From an uncultured Desulfovibrio sp. (GTDB lineage: Bacteria; Desulfobacterota; Desulfovibrionia; Desulfovibrionales; Desulfovibrionaceae), in assembly GCA_944327295.1 (NCBI GenBank), contig CALVHF010000001.1:118161-182160 (forward strand): a stretch of 64,000 nucleotides of DNA. The letters are read 5' to 3'. The notes beneath the pieces were generated by a model. It was not told the origin of the DNA, did no database searches, and saw nothing but the letters and a program-made list of their open reading frames with translations. Made by a program: the position numbers and the translations under genes. Below are positions 24,980 to 34,858 of the stretch, piece by piece (position 1 is the first letter of the stretch; every line of letters begins with the position of its first letter).

Positions 24980-25148
24980 AATGGTAGTGCACCTCCCCGG
25001 GGCCGGAGCACAGGCGTTCGTTTTGTGCCTGCAGCGGAGCCTGACGCGGCCAGGTGCTCTTCCTCCCGAAATGAGTTCGTTTCAGCAGGGCGTGTTCCCT
25101 GCAGCGCGAAGCCCTTGTATGCTCTTCTCCCTGTGGGTGCAAGAAGCC

Positions 25149-26351
25149 TTAGTGCAGGCCAAGGAGCCACTGGGCGAAGGTCTGCGGCTCCGGCGGAACG
25201 GGGCTCGTCCAGCCGCTGTCCTTGCGGGCATCTGAGAAGACGATGCGCTCCAGGAGCACCGTGTCGTCCCTGTCCAGGACCACCATGAGTCTGAAGGGAA
25301 TGTTGGCCCTGGGTCTTGAGCCCAGAAGCTTGCGCCCTATGGTCAGGCCGGAACCAAAGCGCAGGTCGTAGACAAGCAGAAACTTGAGTTCACGCGCCAC
25401 GTTGTCGGCAATGGGGTGCATGACGTGTCCGGAACCGCCCGAACGCTGCGGGGCCTGTCCCGGACTGTGGGCATCCATGGGCAGAAAGGAGAGGGCTGTC
25501 AGGGCTGCCTTCCTGTTGCGTTCGGAGAGGGGGCGCACCACGGGCATGAGCATGAGATCAAAGAAGTCCCGGCTGATGGACGACTGGGCAGAGAGGTTCA
25601 GGATTTCTTCCCTGCGCAGGGGCGTGTGGGCACAGGCAGGGCCTCTTGGGCTGCCAAGGCCGCTGATGCTCTGTTCCTGCTCTGTCAGGTGTCCGTTCTG
25701 TTCTTCTACATAGAGGGCTCGCCAGTAGAGGGGCGTGAAAAAGTCCGGCAGCAGCACGAGCTCATGGATGGTTCGTCCTTCTGCGCGCAGGTTGTTGGCA
25801 AGGGCGTGCCCGGCCCAGCTGCTGAGCGCCAGGCACAGGCCGGGGTAGAGGACCATCCAGGCAAGGCCCATGTAGGCAATCTTCCTGCGGCCGGTCTTTT
25901 TGAAGACGCAGACGCAGAAGAAGACAAGCATGGGCAGTGTCAGAAAGACATCAACGATGAAGACCGCGTTGAGCCGTACTCTGAAGTCGGAAAAGGGCAG
26001 AAAGATCATGGTGCCATAGGTGGTGATGCAGTCAAGGCCTATGTGCACCAGAAGACAGGTCAGGCAGAGCAGCCAGAGCGTGCGCAGGGAAAAGGCCTGC
26101 GGTGTCGTGCGCCGACGCAGGGGAAAGGCGATCAGGGCCAGCAGCAGGGCGAGCAGCGGAGCCGCAAAGATGGAGTGGGAGATGCCTCTGTGCAGGTTCA
26201 GAAAGAGCGAGGGCGTTGTGCAGAACAGAATATCCAGATCCGGCACACAGGCCGCAAGGGCAAAGAACAGGATGCAGAAGCGTACCTTGGGTCTTTGCGG
26301 AAGCGCATAGGCCATGAGTGCGCCGGAAATGGCATGGGTGACTATATCCAT
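25149..26351 (-). CDS. YdjM-like inner-membrane protein (predicted metal-dependent hydrolase, DUF457)
   Basis: 400 residues. The first 190 are membrane-embedded with about five helices and carry the family pattern MDIVTHAISGALMAY, ACVPDLDIL and LHRGISHSIFAAPLL followed by VHIGLDCITTYGT. The spaced His and Asp residues in this pattern suggest a metal site. This is the LexA-regulated YdjM / DUF457 family, of unknown biochemical role. The C-terminal half (about 200-400) is soluble, probably periplasmic, and is not found in the short family members. CGGAG precedes the ATG by 7 bases. It stands alone between lgt and the small lipoprotein gene. Confidence 0.8.
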   Translation of the reverse strand: MDIVTHAISGALMAYALPQRPKVRFCILFFALAACVPDLDILFCTTPSLFLNLHRGISHSIFAAPLLALLLALIAFPLRRRTTPQAFSLRTLWLLCLTCLLVHIGLDCITTYGTMIFLPFSDFRVRLNAVFIVDVFLTLPMLVFFCVCVFKKTGRRKIAYMGLAWMVLYPGLCLALSSWAGHALANNLRAEGRTIHELVLLPDFFTPLYWRALYVEEQNGHLTEQEQSISGLGSPRGPACAHTPLRREEILNLSAQSSISRDFFDLMLMPVVRPLSERNRKAALTALSFLPMDAHSPGQAPQRSGGSGHVMHPIADNVARELKFLLVYDLRFGSGLTIGRKLLGSRPRANIPFRLMVVLDRDDTVLLERIVFSDARKDSGWTSPVPPEPQTFAQWLLGLH

Positions 26352-26433
26352 GTGGTGCTCCGGGGGAACACATTGGGTCGTGAAGAGCGGGACAGCGGCT
26401 GCAGCCGGGAAGGGTCAGAAGAGGGCTGCAGTT

Positions 26434-26781
26434 CTACTGCCGGAAGGGAGATCTCTGACGTGGCACTTCCCTGTAGGAGGGATGTTCCGGACTGACGCCC
26501 CGCAGGCCGCGCATGAACTGCTGCTTGCGCCATTCCTGTACGGATTCCATGACAGCAGGCCTGTTCATGTAGTAAAAGTAGTAGTCCTTGCGGCTGGCGG
26601 CACCGGCAATGGGGTAGCGCGCATCGGCAAGGGGATCAGGGCCGCCCTTGCCGTAGTATTCGGCATCCACCCTGGCAGAGTCGGTGCTGATGTCTCGCGG
26701 GGCACAGGCAGAAAGAAGGCACAGGCAGAGGACAAGAGCAAGCAGGGCGCGAGGGCCTGGCTGCAGGAGCGCATGTTTCAT
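26434..26781 (-). CDS. Small lipoprotein of unknown function
   Basis: 115 residues. The signal peptide ends in the lipobox LLSAC (Cys near residue 27), so it should be lipidated and anchored in the envelope. The mature part is about 88 residues, Tyr- and Arg-rich (RKDYYFYYMNRP), with no recognised domain. GGAGGGG lies 7 bases before the ATG; a longer in-frame start is rejected. A well-formed promoter is upstream on the same strand, so it is monocistronic. Confidence 0.75.
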   Translation of the reverse strand: MKHALLQPGPRALLALVLCLCLLSACAPRDISTDSARVDAEYYGKGGPDPLADARYPIAGAASRKDYYFYYMNRPAVMESVQEWRKQQFMRGLRGVSPEHPSYREVPRQRSPFRQ

Positions 26782-26897
26782 GAAAACCCCTCCCACGGAA
26801 AGGACCGGCACAAAAGAGACCGGTGCGAGAGATGTGCAGGCACAAAAAAGCAGGACAGTGTACGGGAACCGTATACCGATCCCCCGTACAGTGCGTG

Positions 26898-26926
26898 AGT
26901 ATACATGGAGCACAAAGTCAGGGCAA
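26898..26926 (-). promoter_or_regulatory. Promoter of the small lipoprotein gene
   Basis: Read leftwards, TTGCCC (26926-26921) and TATACT (26903-26898) with a 17-bp spacer; the leader is about 110 nt. Confidence 0.6.
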
Positions 26927-27056
26927 GAGTTGTAAAGTCCTGCAATAACAATTGTTTACAGGGAAAACGGGACTTTGCGGTCGGTACGGTAATGCATGGG
27001 AAAAAGGGCTTGAAAAAAGAACTATTGCAAAGAGTTGTCTGAAAAATGACGTCAGT

Positions 27057-27085
27057 TTGACATGTGTTTTTTCGTGGAGTACATG
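27057..27085 (+). promoter_or_regulatory. Candidate promoter of the RlpA-family gene
   Basis: TTGACA (27057-27062) and a weak TACATG (27080-27085) are 17 bp apart in the AT-rich 490-bp gap between the divergent lipoprotein and RlpA-family genes. The leader would be about 180 nt. Confidence 0.35.
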
Positions 27086-27272
27086 GAAAAAATCGATCAG
27101 TATTTTTCAGCTCAGGGCATTCCTTGTTTTTTGGGAAGAACATGCCATAGTCTTCCTTTTTTTGCATGCAGACAGGGAATGGCGTCGTGGGGAAACGACC
27201 TTGCCTGGCCTGCTTCTCCCCAATGGGAGAAGTGTGACCGGGAAGCCGGTTTTTGCGAACCAAGGAGGCGTC

Positions 27273-27935
27273 ATGGCATATCGCACGAACGATTCTCGCA
27301 AGAATGCTTTCCTTTCCATACTATGCCTGTTGTGTCTTGCCTGTTCCTTTCTGATGTACAGTGATGAGAGTTTTGCCAGAGACAGGGCGGAGCAGGACAA
27401 GAGCGCACAAACACAGAAAAAGGCTCCGACGAGCCGTGAAATCTGGCTGGAACGGGCCAGAAACAATGCAGATTTTGTTCGGGGCAAGGCCTCTTGGTAT
27501 GGCAGCGACTTCCATGCCGGAAAGACGGCAAGCGGTCTGCCCTATGACATGTATACCTTTACGGCAGCACACAGGACCCTGCCTTTCGGCACCATTGTCC
27601 GGGTGACGGATCAGTATAACGGCAAGAGCGTGATGGTCTGTGTCACGGACCGGGGGCCCTTCAAGAAGGGCCGCATTATCGACATGTCCTATGCAGCGGC
27701 AGGCCGTATCGGCCTCAATACCAAGGGCGTCTCCACCGTGGATCTGGAAGTGGTGAGCGATGCCAAGGGCCGGCCTCTCAATGACTCCCAGGCCTTTTAT
27801 GTGGAACTTGATTCTGTCACGGGTCCTGAACGCTACGGCCCCTATGAAACCTTTGCCGATGCAGCCGTCATTCAGGAAGCCCTGCTCACGGCTCATCCGG
27901 AAGCCAATGTTGTTCTGGATGCCCGCCAGCCCTGA
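27273..27935 (+). CDS. rlpA: RlpA-family septal-ring lytic transglycosylase (double-psi beta-barrel)
   Basis: 220 residues. An N-terminal signal or membrane helix (about 11-33) precedes a charged linker. The RlpA double-psi beta-barrel runs from about 65 to 155: GKASWYGSDFHAGKTASG, TAAHRTLPFGT, VTDRGPF and GRIIDMSYAAA. Family members cleave naked glycan strands at the division site or have lost catalysis; the Asp in DRGP and the His in AAHRTLP are in place. There is no lipobox and no SPOR domain; about 60 residues follow the barrel instead. AAGGAGG precedes the ATG by 5 bases. Confidence 0.87.
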   Translation: MAYRTNDSRKNAFLSILCLLCLACSFLMYSDESFARDRAEQDKSAQTQKKAPTSREIWLERARNNADFVRGKASWYGSDFHAGKTASGLPYDMYTFTAAHRTLPFGTIVRVTDQYNGKSVMVCVTDRGPFKKGRIIDMSYAAAGRIGLNTKGVSTVDLEVVSDAKGRPLNDSQAFYVELDSVTGPERYGPYETFADAAVIQEALLTAHPEANVVLDARQP

Positions 27936-28006
27936 GCCAGATCCAGCACCAAAGACAGTCTCCTGAATCTGCCAGGGCCCCCCTGCAGGCAGCCCTGAAA
28001 TCAGAC

Positions 28007-28046
28007 AAAAGAGCAGCACTCCCTGATGGCGGAGTGCTGCTCTTTT
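28007..28046. terminator. Bidirectional terminator (rlpA / leuB)
   Basis: A 16-bp perfect stem, AAAAGAGCAGCACTCC with its complement around an 8-base loop, with T4 on each strand. It is shared by the convergent genes. Confidence 0.9.
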
Positions 28047-28088
28047 GCTGGATGGACAGGTGTTGATGGACAGGCAAAAAATGCGGTC

Positions 28089-29168
28089 CTACATGGTGGC
28101 AATGAGTCCGGCGACCACGTCGCCCATCTTCTCGCAGCCGACCAGGGTCTTGCCTTCTTCCATGATGTCGCCTGTGCGGTATTCTGCAAGAGCCTTGCTC
28201 ACGGCCTTTTCGACGAGGTCCGCTTCTGCGGGCATGTCAAGACCTAGGCGCAGCAGCATGGCTGCCGAAAGGATGGTGGCCAAGGGATTGGCCTTGTCCT
28301 GGCCGGCAATGTCGGGTGCAGAGCCGTGGATGGGCTCAAAGAGGGCAGGTGCGCTTTGTCCCATGGAGGCAGAGGGCAGCATGCCCAGGGAACCGGTGAT
28401 GGCCGCTGCTTCGTCGGAGAGAATGTCGCCGAAGATATTGCCCGTGAGCAGCACGTCGAACTGCGAGGGATCGCGCACAAGCTGCATGGCTGCATTGTCC
28501 ACGTACATGTGCGAGAGCTCCACTTCGGGGTAGTTCTTGTGCACGCTGGTCACGATTTCCCGCCACAGGCGCGAGGTCTCGAGCACGTTGCTCTTGTCTA
28601 TGGAGCAGACCCTCTTCTTGCGCTTCATGGCCGTTTCAAAGGCCACGACGGCAATGCGGCGGATCTCTTCTTCGGAATAGAGCATGGTGTTGAAGCCCGT
28701 TCTCTGGCCGTCACGCACTTCAATGCCCCTGGGCTGACCAAAGTAGATGTCGCCAGTCAGCTCGCGGACCACAATGAGATCGAGGCCCTTCTGGGCTGTG
28801 GCAGGCTTGAGCAGGCAGGCACCGGCAAGTTCGGGCAAGAGAAGGGCCGGGCGCAGGTTGGCAAAGAGTCCGAGTTCCTTGCGGATGCCCAGGATACCCT
28901 TTTCGGGACGCTTGTCAGGAGAAAGGGCATCCCACTTGGGGCCGCCCACGGCGCCCAGGAAGACGGCATCGCTGGCCTTGCAGGCGTCAATGGTTTCCTT
29001 GGGCAGGGGAGTGCCGGTTGCGTCATAGGCGGCACCGCCGATGAGGGCTTCGGTAAAGGTGAGCTCGGTTCCAGTACGCTTGGCAACGGCTTCCAGAGCC
29101 TTGCGGCCCTGGGCTATGATTTCAGTGCCAATGCCGTCGCCGGGAAGAAGGCAGATGGTTTTGCTCAT
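28089..29168 (-). CDS. leuB: 3-isopropylmalate dehydrogenase
   Basis: 359 residues. It oxidises and decarboxylates 3-isopropylmalate with NAD+, the third leucine step. The N-terminus [13 protein letters not shown] and the active-site pieces LYFGQPRG-type, [14 protein letters not shown] (Lys/Asn) and [15 protein letters not shown] are all present. Substrate-binding Arg residues fit IPMDH rather than isocitrate dehydrogenase, and the gene order confirms it. The start at 29168 has little Shine-Dalgarno. It is the last gene of the leu operon, with a 225-bp gap to leuD that holds a 10-bp hairpin (29295-29328). Confidence 0.95.
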   Translation of the reverse strand: MSKTICLLPGDGIGTEIIAQGRKALEAVAKRTGTELTFTEALIGGAAYDATGTPLPKETIDACKASDAVFLGAVGGPKWDALSPDKRPEKGILGIRKELGLFANLRPALLLPELAGACLLKPATAQKGLDLIVVRELTGDIYFGQPRGIEVRDGQRTGFNTMLYSEEEIRRIAVVAFETAMKRKKRVCSIDKSNVLETSRLWREIVTSVHKNYPEVELSHMYVDNAAMQLVRDPSQFDVLLTGNIFGDILSDEAAAITGSLGMLPSASMGQSAPALFEPIHGSAPDIAGQDKANPLATILSAAMLLRLGLDMPAEADLVEKAVSKALAEYRTGDIMEEGKTLVGCEKMGDVVAGLIATM

Positions 29169-29294
29169 GCAGACGTATCGCTGCTTTTTACGGATGGACA
29201 GGGGCCCCAGTGCACCGGTGCATCCTGCCTGCCCGCAAAAGGGCAGCGCTCCCGTTATGGTTGAAGGTTTTGAGGGAAGGGACTGACAGAGAAG

Positions 29295-29328
29295 AAGGCC
29301 TGTGTGCCTTTCGGGACACAGGCCTGCC
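29295..29328 (-). promoter_or_regulatory. Hairpin between leuD and leuB
   Basis: AGGCCTGTGT pairs with ACACAGGCCT around a GCCTTTCGGG-type loop; on the minus strand it is followed by a weak TTCTTCTCT. It may be a partial terminator or an RNA-stability element lowering leuB expression. Confidence 0.45.
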
Positions 29329-29393
29329 GGCCTTTTTGTCGTGTGCAACAGCGGGCCGTCCAGAGAAAAGAGAACCCGGGAGCCTTGTTGCAG

Positions 29394-29888
29394 CTACTTG
29401 CCGAGACGGGCCCTGACGTAGTTGACAAGACCGCCCTTGGAGACAATGTCGGCCATGGAGGAGGGGATGGGCGGGCAGGTGAAGGTCTTGCCCGTGGTCA
29501 CATCCGTGAGGACACCGGTCTCGGTATTGATCTCGAGGGTGTCGCCATCGGCAATCTCCTGGATTTCATCGCCGATTTCGAAGAGCAGAAGGCCGGTATT
29601 GAAGGCATTGCGGTAGAAGATGCGGGCAAAGGAGTGGCCGACGACCACGGGAATGCCGGCACCGAGAATGGCAATGGGGGCGTGTTCACGGGAAGAACCG
29701 CAGCCGAAGTTGCGGCCGGCTACCAGGATGTCGCCCTGATGCACCTGCCTGACCCATTCGGGATCCAGGCCGGACATGCATTTTTCGCCGAGGATTTTGG
29801 GATCACCCGTGACAAGAAAACGGGCCGGAATGATGGCGTCTGTATCAATATGATCGCCGACCTTGCGGACAGTACCTTTGAAGAGCAT
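29394..29888 (-). CDS. leuD: 3-isopropylmalate dehydratase small subunit
   Basis: 164 residues, the swivelling domain partner of LeuC for the isomerisation of 2- to 3-isopropylmalate. The loop [10 protein letters not shown] is the substrate-binding signature, and [13 protein letters not shown] is at the N-terminus. The short size matches the archaeal-type (homoaconitase-like) small subunit rather than the 200-residue E. coli LeuD, and LeuC is likewise the 420-residue type. AGGAGG precedes the ATG by 7 bases; the leuC stop is 11 bp upstream. Confidence 0.96.
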   Translation of the reverse strand: MLFKGTVRKVGDHIDTDAIIPARFLVTGDPKILGEKCMSGLDPEWVRQVHQGDILVAGRNFGCGSSREHAPIAILGAGIPVVVGHSFARIFYRNAFNTGLLLFEIGDEIQEIADGDTLEINTETGVLTDVTTGKTFTCPPIPSSMADIVSKGGLVNYVRARLGK

Positions 29889-29899
29889 GTGCAGACCTC

Positions 29900-31162
29900 C
29901 TAGAGGGCATCGGGCCCGATGATGTGACCGGCCACGGCGCTGGCAGCAGCTGTCAGCGGACTTGCCAGATAGACTTCGCTTTCCAGGCTGCCCATGCGGC
30001 CGCGGAAGTTGCGGTTGGTGGTGGAGATGCAGCGTTCTCCGTCGCCCAGGATGCCGGTGTGACCGCCAAGGCAGGGACCGCAGGTGCAGGGGCCGATGAT
30101 GCAGCCCGCATCGGCAAAAATTTCCATAAGGCCTTCGGAAAGGCACTTGCGCCAGACGGCAGGGGTGGAGGGCAGAATGATGCAGCGTACATCCTTGTGG
30201 ACCTTGCGGCCGCGCAGGATGCTGGCAGCGTCCTGCATGTCGGAGAAGCGGCCGTTGGTGCAGGAGCCGATGACCACCTGCTGTATGGTCACATCGCCCA
30301 CTTCGGACACGTTTTTGACATTGCTTGGAATGTGCGGACAGGCCACCACGGGTTCCTGCCCGGTCACGTCAATGGTCACGACCTGTTCGTATTCGCAACC
30401 GGGATCGGCAGCCAGGGGCGTGTTCACATCGGGACGGTTGTGGGCGTGGCAGTAGGCGATGGTCTGCTCGTCACAGGCGAAGAGACCGGCCTTGCCGCCG
30501 GCTTCAATGGCCATGTTGGCCATGGTGAGTCTGCCTTCCACGGGCAGGGCGTCAATGACGGGGCCGCCGAATTCGAGGGCCTTGTACAGGGCTCCGTCCA
30601 CGCCAATCTTGCCGATGAGCAGGAGGATAAGGTCCTTGGCACGCAGATTCTTGTCAGGGGTGCCGGTGAAGTTGACCCTGATGGTGGCAGGCACCTTGAA
30701 CCAGTTTTCGCCCAGGGCCATGCCGGCTGCAATGTCCGTGGAGCCCATGCCTGTGGCAAAGGCACAGATGCCGCCATAGGTGCAGGTGTGGGAGTCAGCG
30801 CCAATGACCAGATCGCCGGGAGCGACAATGCCCTGTTCGGGCAGGAGGGTGTGTTCCACACCGGCCGATCCGCCCTCGTAGTAGTGGGTAATGTTCTGTT
30901 CCTTGGCAAACTTGCGGCTGACCAGCACCTGATTGGCCGAGGCAATGTCTTTCTGAGGGGTGAAATGGTCCATGACCAGGGCAATCTTGTCCCTGTCAAA
31001 GACCTTTTCGGCACCCATGGCCCTGAAGGCATTGATGGCAAGGGGGCCTGTGATATCGTTGGCAAGGACCATGTCCAGACGGCAGTTGACGATTTGTCCG
31101 TCCCTGACAATGGCATCGTCCGTGTGCTTTTGCAGAATTTTTTGAGCAAGAGTCTGAGCCAT
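29900..31162 (-). CDS. leuC: 3-isopropylmalate dehydratase large subunit
   Basis: 420 residues, aconitase family, cytoplasmic, carrying a [4Fe-4S] cluster. The cluster Cys residues are in [10 protein letters not shown] and [14 protein letters not shown]. The N-terminal segment [14 protein letters not shown] and [14 protein letters not shown] are further landmarks. The length identifies the archaeal-type LeuC group common in Deltaproteobacteria and clostridia. GGAG precedes the ATG by 8 bases. A long hairpin with a downstream T-tract lies between leuA and leuC and may attenuate. Confidence 0.96.
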   Translation of the reverse strand: MAQTLAQKILQKHTDDAIVRDGQIVNCRLDMVLANDITGPLAINAFRAMGAEKVFDRDKIALVMDHFTPQKDIASANQVLVSRKFAKEQNITHYYEGGSAGVEHTLLPEQGIVAPGDLVIGADSHTCTYGGICAFATGMGSTDIAAGMALGENWFKVPATIRVNFTGTPDKNLRAKDLILLLIGKIGVDGALYKALEFGGPVIDALPVEGRLTMANMAIEAGGKAGLFACDEQTIAYCHAHNRPDVNTPLAADPGCEYEQVVTIDVTGQEPVVACPHIPSNVKNVSEVGDVTIQQVVIGSCTNGRFSDMQDAASILRGRKVHKDVRCIILPSTPAVWRKCLSEGLMEIFADAGCIIGPCTCGPCLGGHTGILGDGERCISTTNRNFRGRMGSLESEVYLASPLTAAASAVAGHIIGPDAL

Positions 31163-31184
31163 GAGAATCTCCGATGGCAAATGC

Positions 31185-31249
31185 AAAAAAGAAAGCGCTG
31201 TCTTGCGAAGGGATTCGGCTGCCTTGGCAGCAGCTCCCTTCGCAAGACA
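31185..31249 (-). promoter_or_regulatory. Attenuator-like hairpin between leuA and leuC
   Basis: A 15-bp perfect stem (31199-31213 with 31235-31249) with an inner GCTGCC/GGCAGC stem. Read leftwards, TTTTTT (31190-31185) follows after 8 bases. The delayed T-tract suggests partial termination or a stability element setting the leuA:leuCDB ratio. Confidence 0.55.
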
Positions 31250-31310
31250 AGGCAGGCGAGAACAAATGAGAGCAAATGGTGTAATGAAAACCGGTTCTTG
31301 CCTGGGAGAC

Positions 31311-32876
31311 CTAGTTTTCGCTATAGCCGTCCTGGCTGTGCACCCTGCGGCCCGAGCGCTCGATTTCCTCAAGATGGTTGAGGGCATTGACATAGGCCTT
31401 GGCAGAGGCAGTGATGACGTCGGGATGGGCGCCCCTGCCCACGGCAGAAAAGCCGTTTTCCGAGATGCGCACGGTCACTTCGCCCAGGGCGTCGGTACCG
31501 CCGGTAATGGCATTGATGGAGTAGTTGTCCAGGTCGGGCTGGCGGCCCACCATGTCGGCAATGACATTGAAGACGGCGTCCACAGGACCGACACCAAAGC
31601 CGGCATGGCTGCGTTCCTCGCCCTTCACATCCATGATGACGGCAGCCGTAGGCGGAATGCCGCCGGAATCGGAGCTCTGCACGGAGACATGGCGCAGACG
31701 GTAGACGTCGGGCTGGCGGTAGATCTTTTCCTGGACCATGGCCATGAGATCTTCGTCGTAAATGGTCTTCTTGCGGTCGGCCAGTTCCTTCACAGCCTCG
31801 AAGACGGTCTGCAGCTGTTCGTCCGAGAGCTTGTAGCCCAGGGCCTCGAACTTCACGCGTATGGCATTGCGGCCGGAATGCTTGCCAATGACCAAGTTGG
31901 TTTCGGTGCGGCCCACGGAGGCAGGCGTCATGATTTCGTAGGTCTGGCGGTTCTTGATCATGCCGTCCTGATGGATGCCGGACTCATGGGCAAAGGCATT
32001 GGCGCCGATGATGGCCTTGTTGTTGGGAATGGGTTTGCCGATGATCATGGAGAGCAGGCGGCAGCTCGGGTAGATCTGCTCGGTGTCGATGTTGGTTTCA
32101 AGGCCAAAGTAGTCCTTGCGCACCACCACGTTCATGGCCACTTCCTCAATGGCGGCATTGCCGGCACGTTCGCCGATACCGCACAGGGCACCCTCGATCT
32201 GGCGCACACCCACCTTCAGGGCAGCCAGGGAATTGGCGACGCCAAGGCCCAGGTCGTCATGGCAGTGCACGGAGAAGATGGCCTTCTCGGCACCGGGAGT
32301 GTTCTTGATGACGTAGTCGATGAGTTCCGCGTATTCGGCGGGTTCGGCATAGCCCACGGTGTCGGGCAGGTTGATGGTCGTGGCACCGGCGGCAATGGCC
32401 GTGCCGCAGGCACGGCAGAGGAAGTCCCTGTCGGATCGCGAGGCGTCCTCGCAGGAGAATTCCACGTTGGGGGTCAGGCTCGCCGCGTAGGCCACGCAGT
32501 CGGCGATCATGTCAATGACCTGGTCGGGCGTCTTGCGCAGCTTGTAGGTCATGTGCAGATCGCTTGTGGAAAGAAAGGTGTGGATGCGGGGATTGGCGGC
32601 ATCCTTGATGGCTTCCCAGCAGCGGGCAATGTCGCTGTGCATGCAGCGGGCAAGACCGCAGATCTGAATCTTCGGACCAGCCTGTCTGGCTATGGCCTGG
32701 ACGGATTCGAAGTCGCCCTGGCTGGAAGCCGGAAAGCCCGCTTCCAGAACGTCCACACCGAGTATTTCCAGCTGATGAGCCATACGCAGTTTTTCCTGGA
32801 AATTCATGGTGCAGCCGGGCGACTGCTCGCCGTCACGCAGAGTTGTATCAAAGATGATGAGACGATCGCTGGACAT
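31311..32876 (-). CDS. leuA: 2-isopropylmalate synthase
   Basis: 521 residues. It condenses acetyl-CoA with 2-ketoisovalerate, the committed leucine step. The catalytic TIM barrel shows DTTLRDGEQSPGC and the metal-binding HCHDDLG; the linker has HESGIHQDGM. The C-terminal 130 or so residues form the leucine-binding regulatory domain, giving feedback inhibition. GAGGAG lies 9 bases before the ATG. It follows pssA by 118 bp on the same strand, so the psd-pssA-leu genes may be read together. Confidence 0.96.
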   Translation of the reverse strand: MSSDRLIIFDTTLRDGEQSPGCTMNFQEKLRMAHQLEILGVDVLEAGFPASSQGDFESVQAIARQAGPKIQICGLARCMHSDIARCWEAIKDAANPRIHTFLSTSDLHMTYKLRKTPDQVIDMIADCVAYAASLTPNVEFSCEDASRSDRDFLCRACGTAIAAGATTINLPDTVGYAEPAEYAELIDYVIKNTPGAEKAIFSVHCHDDLGLGVANSLAALKVGVRQIEGALCGIGERAGNAAIEEVAMNVVVRKDYFGLETNIDTEQIYPSCRLLSMIIGKPIPNNKAIIGANAFAHESGIHQDGMIKNRQTYEIMTPASVGRTETNLVIGKHSGRNAIRVKFEALGYKLSDEQLQTVFEAVKELADRKKTIYDEDLMAMVQEKIYRQPDVYRLRHVSVQSSDSGGIPPTAAVIMDVKGEERSHAGFGVGPVDAVFNVIADMVGRQPDLDNYSINAITGGTDALGEVTVRISENGFSAVGRGAHPDVITASAKAYVNALNHLEEIERSGRRVHSQDGYSEN

Positions 32877-32994
32877 AAAAAAAGACTCCTCTGACCTGAA
32901 TGTACTCAATGTGTGCAAAAATACGGCCGCGCTGCGGCTTCAGGGCAGAGAGGTCTTTTAGGGCCGCAAACACGCGGCACGCCGCTTCCACACA

Positions 32995-33897
32995 CTATTC
33001 GTCGGCGGACGAAGTGTGTAGTAGCTGCCTTGTATGCTTGGGGAGAAGGATATAGGTGTAGATCAGGCCCGACGCAATGTAGATGGCACAGTACAGGAAG
33101 CCAACCAGCTTGGGCTGACTGCACAAGAGGGAAAGAAGGACAATGAAGCTCACGAGCACACGATAGGGGTGTGCTCGGAAGATGTCATATTCCTTGAAGG
33201 AAAAATAGCGCACGTTGCTGACCATGAGCAGGGCCACGCAGGCGGTGAACACGGCTGTCAGGACAAGGGTCAGCGTCGGCAGGCCTTCGGTGAAGGTCCG
33301 GGCAAAGTAGGTGTAGCACACCAGTGTGCAGGAGGCCGCGGGTATGGGCAGGCCCACAAAGAACCGCTTGCTGCCCGTATGGGCATTGACATTGAAGCGG
33401 GCCAGGCGCAGGGCTCCGCAGGCCGCGTACAGGAAGGCTATGGCCACTCCGAAGCGCCCGAGGGCGGAAAGCTGCCATTGCCAGACAAGCACGGCCGGAG
33501 CCAGACCGAAGGCAACGAGATCGGCCAGGGAGTCGAACTGCACGCCGAATTCGCTGGCAGAGTGGGTGAGCCTCGCCACCTTGCCGTCAAGACCGTCCAT
33601 GAGGGCAGACACAAGAAGGGCAAGGCAGGCCTCGGAGAAACGCCCCTGCACGGACCAGATAATGGACAGGAAGCCGAAGAACATGCTTGTGCAGGTGATC
33701 ATGTTGGGCACAAGATACACCGCACGCCTGTCCCTGAGACTGGGCAGCTTCGCGTTGAAGCGCAGTCTGTGCGTCTCCCTGCGGGCGCCTTCTTCAGGTG
33801 CGCCAGAGGCCGCGTTCATGGCATCCGTCTCTGCGGGTCTGTCCGAACTGTCCGGCGTCTGGTTCTGAGGGCTTGTCTGTTCGGTTTGTGGGGTCAC
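32995..33897 (-). CDS. pssA: CDP-diacylglycerol-serine O-phosphatidyltransferase
   Basis: About 300 residues with about eight membrane helices. It makes phosphatidylserine from CDP-diacylglycerol. The CDP-alcohol phosphotransferase signature DGLDGKVAR...GVQFDSLAD is intact and gives the type II (membrane, gram-positive-like) PssA. A soluble acidic/Ser-rich N-terminal tail of about 40 residues precedes the helices. I chose GTG at 33897 because AGGAG lies 10 bases ahead; ATG at 33819 would give 274 residues. psd is immediately upstream, so the two consecutive steps to phosphatidylethanolamine are paired. Confidence 0.9.
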   Translation of the reverse strand: MTPQTEQTSPQNQTPDSSDRPAETDAMNAASGAPEEGARRETHRLRFNAKLPSLRDRRAVYLVPNMITCTSMFFGFLSIIWSVQGRFSEACLALLVSALMDGLDGKVARLTHSASEFGVQFDSLADLVAFGLAPAVLVWQWQLSALGRFGVAIAFLYAACGALRLARFNVNAHTGSKRFFVGLPIPAASCTLVCYTYFARTFTEGLPTLTLVLTAVFTACVALLMVSNVRYFSFKEYDIFRAHPYRVLVSFIVLLSLLCSQPKLVGFLYCAIYIASGLIYTYILLPKHTRQLLHTSSADE

Positions 33898-34000
33898 GTT
33901 GGCCGTACTCCTGCTGTACTCAAAGGGGCGACATGCGCCCCTTCTGATAAGGTCTGGATCAGTTCGTTCTCGAAAAGTCAACTGCCAGAACGTCTTGTTC

Positions 34001-34648
34001 TTACTCTGTAAAGCGTCGTGCAATGACAGTCTGACCGGCAAGGACTTCCTGTCCGCAGGACACTGTCGGAATATAGCCGTCAGGCACATAAAGGTCAACA
34101 CGGCTGCCAAAGCGGATCATGCCGAAGCGTTCGCCGCGGGCCAGGGTATCGCCCTTTTCCACGCGGCAGACAATGCGCCGGGCAACGAGACCGGCAATCT
34201 GCACAAAGGTCCAGGTCTGGCCCTGTTCGTCCGTGACCTGGTAGGCACAGCGTTCGTTGTCCTTGGAGGCCTTGTCTAGGGAGGCATTGAAGAACTTGCC
34301 CGGGTAGTACTTGATGGCCGTGAAGGTGCCCTGCACAGGAACGCGGTTCACATGCACATTGAAGACGTTCATGAAGATGCAGATGCACAGGCGGTTTTCT
34401 CCGCTGATAGGGTCTTCGCGGCGCTCGAGCTTGACGACGCGGCCATCGGCAGGGCTGACGGCAATCTTCTCTTCGTCGGGAACAACGCGTTCGGGATCGC
34501 GGAAGAAGTTGAGGGCAAACCAGCACAGCACAAAGAAGAGGACTGCCAGCACCGGGCAGCCCAGCATGGCAAAGACCAGGGCCCCCAGGGCAGTCAGAAA
34601 AATGGCCGGATATCCTTCCGGAGTCAGCGCACAATACGGGGGTTTCAT
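34001..34648 (-). CDS. psd: Phosphatidylserine decarboxylase proenzyme (short, PSD-A type)
   Basis: 215 residues. It decarboxylates phosphatidylserine to phosphatidylethanolamine. The autocatalytic cleavage site is the Gly-Ser of [11 protein letters not shown] near residue 183; cleavage creates the pyruvoyl cofactor on the alpha chain. Two membrane helices lie near the N-terminus (about 10-45). The NVFNVHVNR segment is typical. Length and motif (FGS rather than LGST) match the short Psd found with PssA in many Proteobacteria. Start at 34648 has no strong Shine-Dalgarno. Confidence 0.93.
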   Translation of the reverse strand: MKPPYCALTPEGYPAIFLTALGALVFAMLGCPVLAVLFFVLCWFALNFFRDPERVVPDEEKIAVSPADGRVVKLERREDPISGENRLCICIFMNVFNVHVNRVPVQGTFTAIKYYPGKFFNASLDKASKDNERCAYQVTDEQGQTWTFVQIAGLVARRIVCRVEKGDTLARGERFGMIRFGSRVDLYVPDGYIPTVSCGQEVLAGQTVIARRFTE

Positions 34649-34795
34649 CGCAAAATACCGGCGCCTGGGCCCCTTTCGTGCAGAGGCGGGGCGCCGTCCT
34701 CCTGTTTTGAATGGTTGTGGAGGCCTCCCCAAATGGGGCCTCCCGGCAAGAGCCCTTACGGGAAGATTTGCTCTCTCCCCGTTCGTCAGGGGCAG

Positions 34796-34834
34796 AAAAA
34801 GGCAGGTCTCCCCGGGACAGAGTCCCGGGGAGAC
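34796..34834 (-). terminator. Rho-independent terminator after purL
   Basis: Read leftwards, GTCTCCCCGGGA pairs with TCCCGGGGAGAC around a 5-base loop, followed by CTGCC and five T. Confidence 0.85.
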
Positions 34835-34858
34835 GGTTTGCGGGATTTGTTGCAGGGG

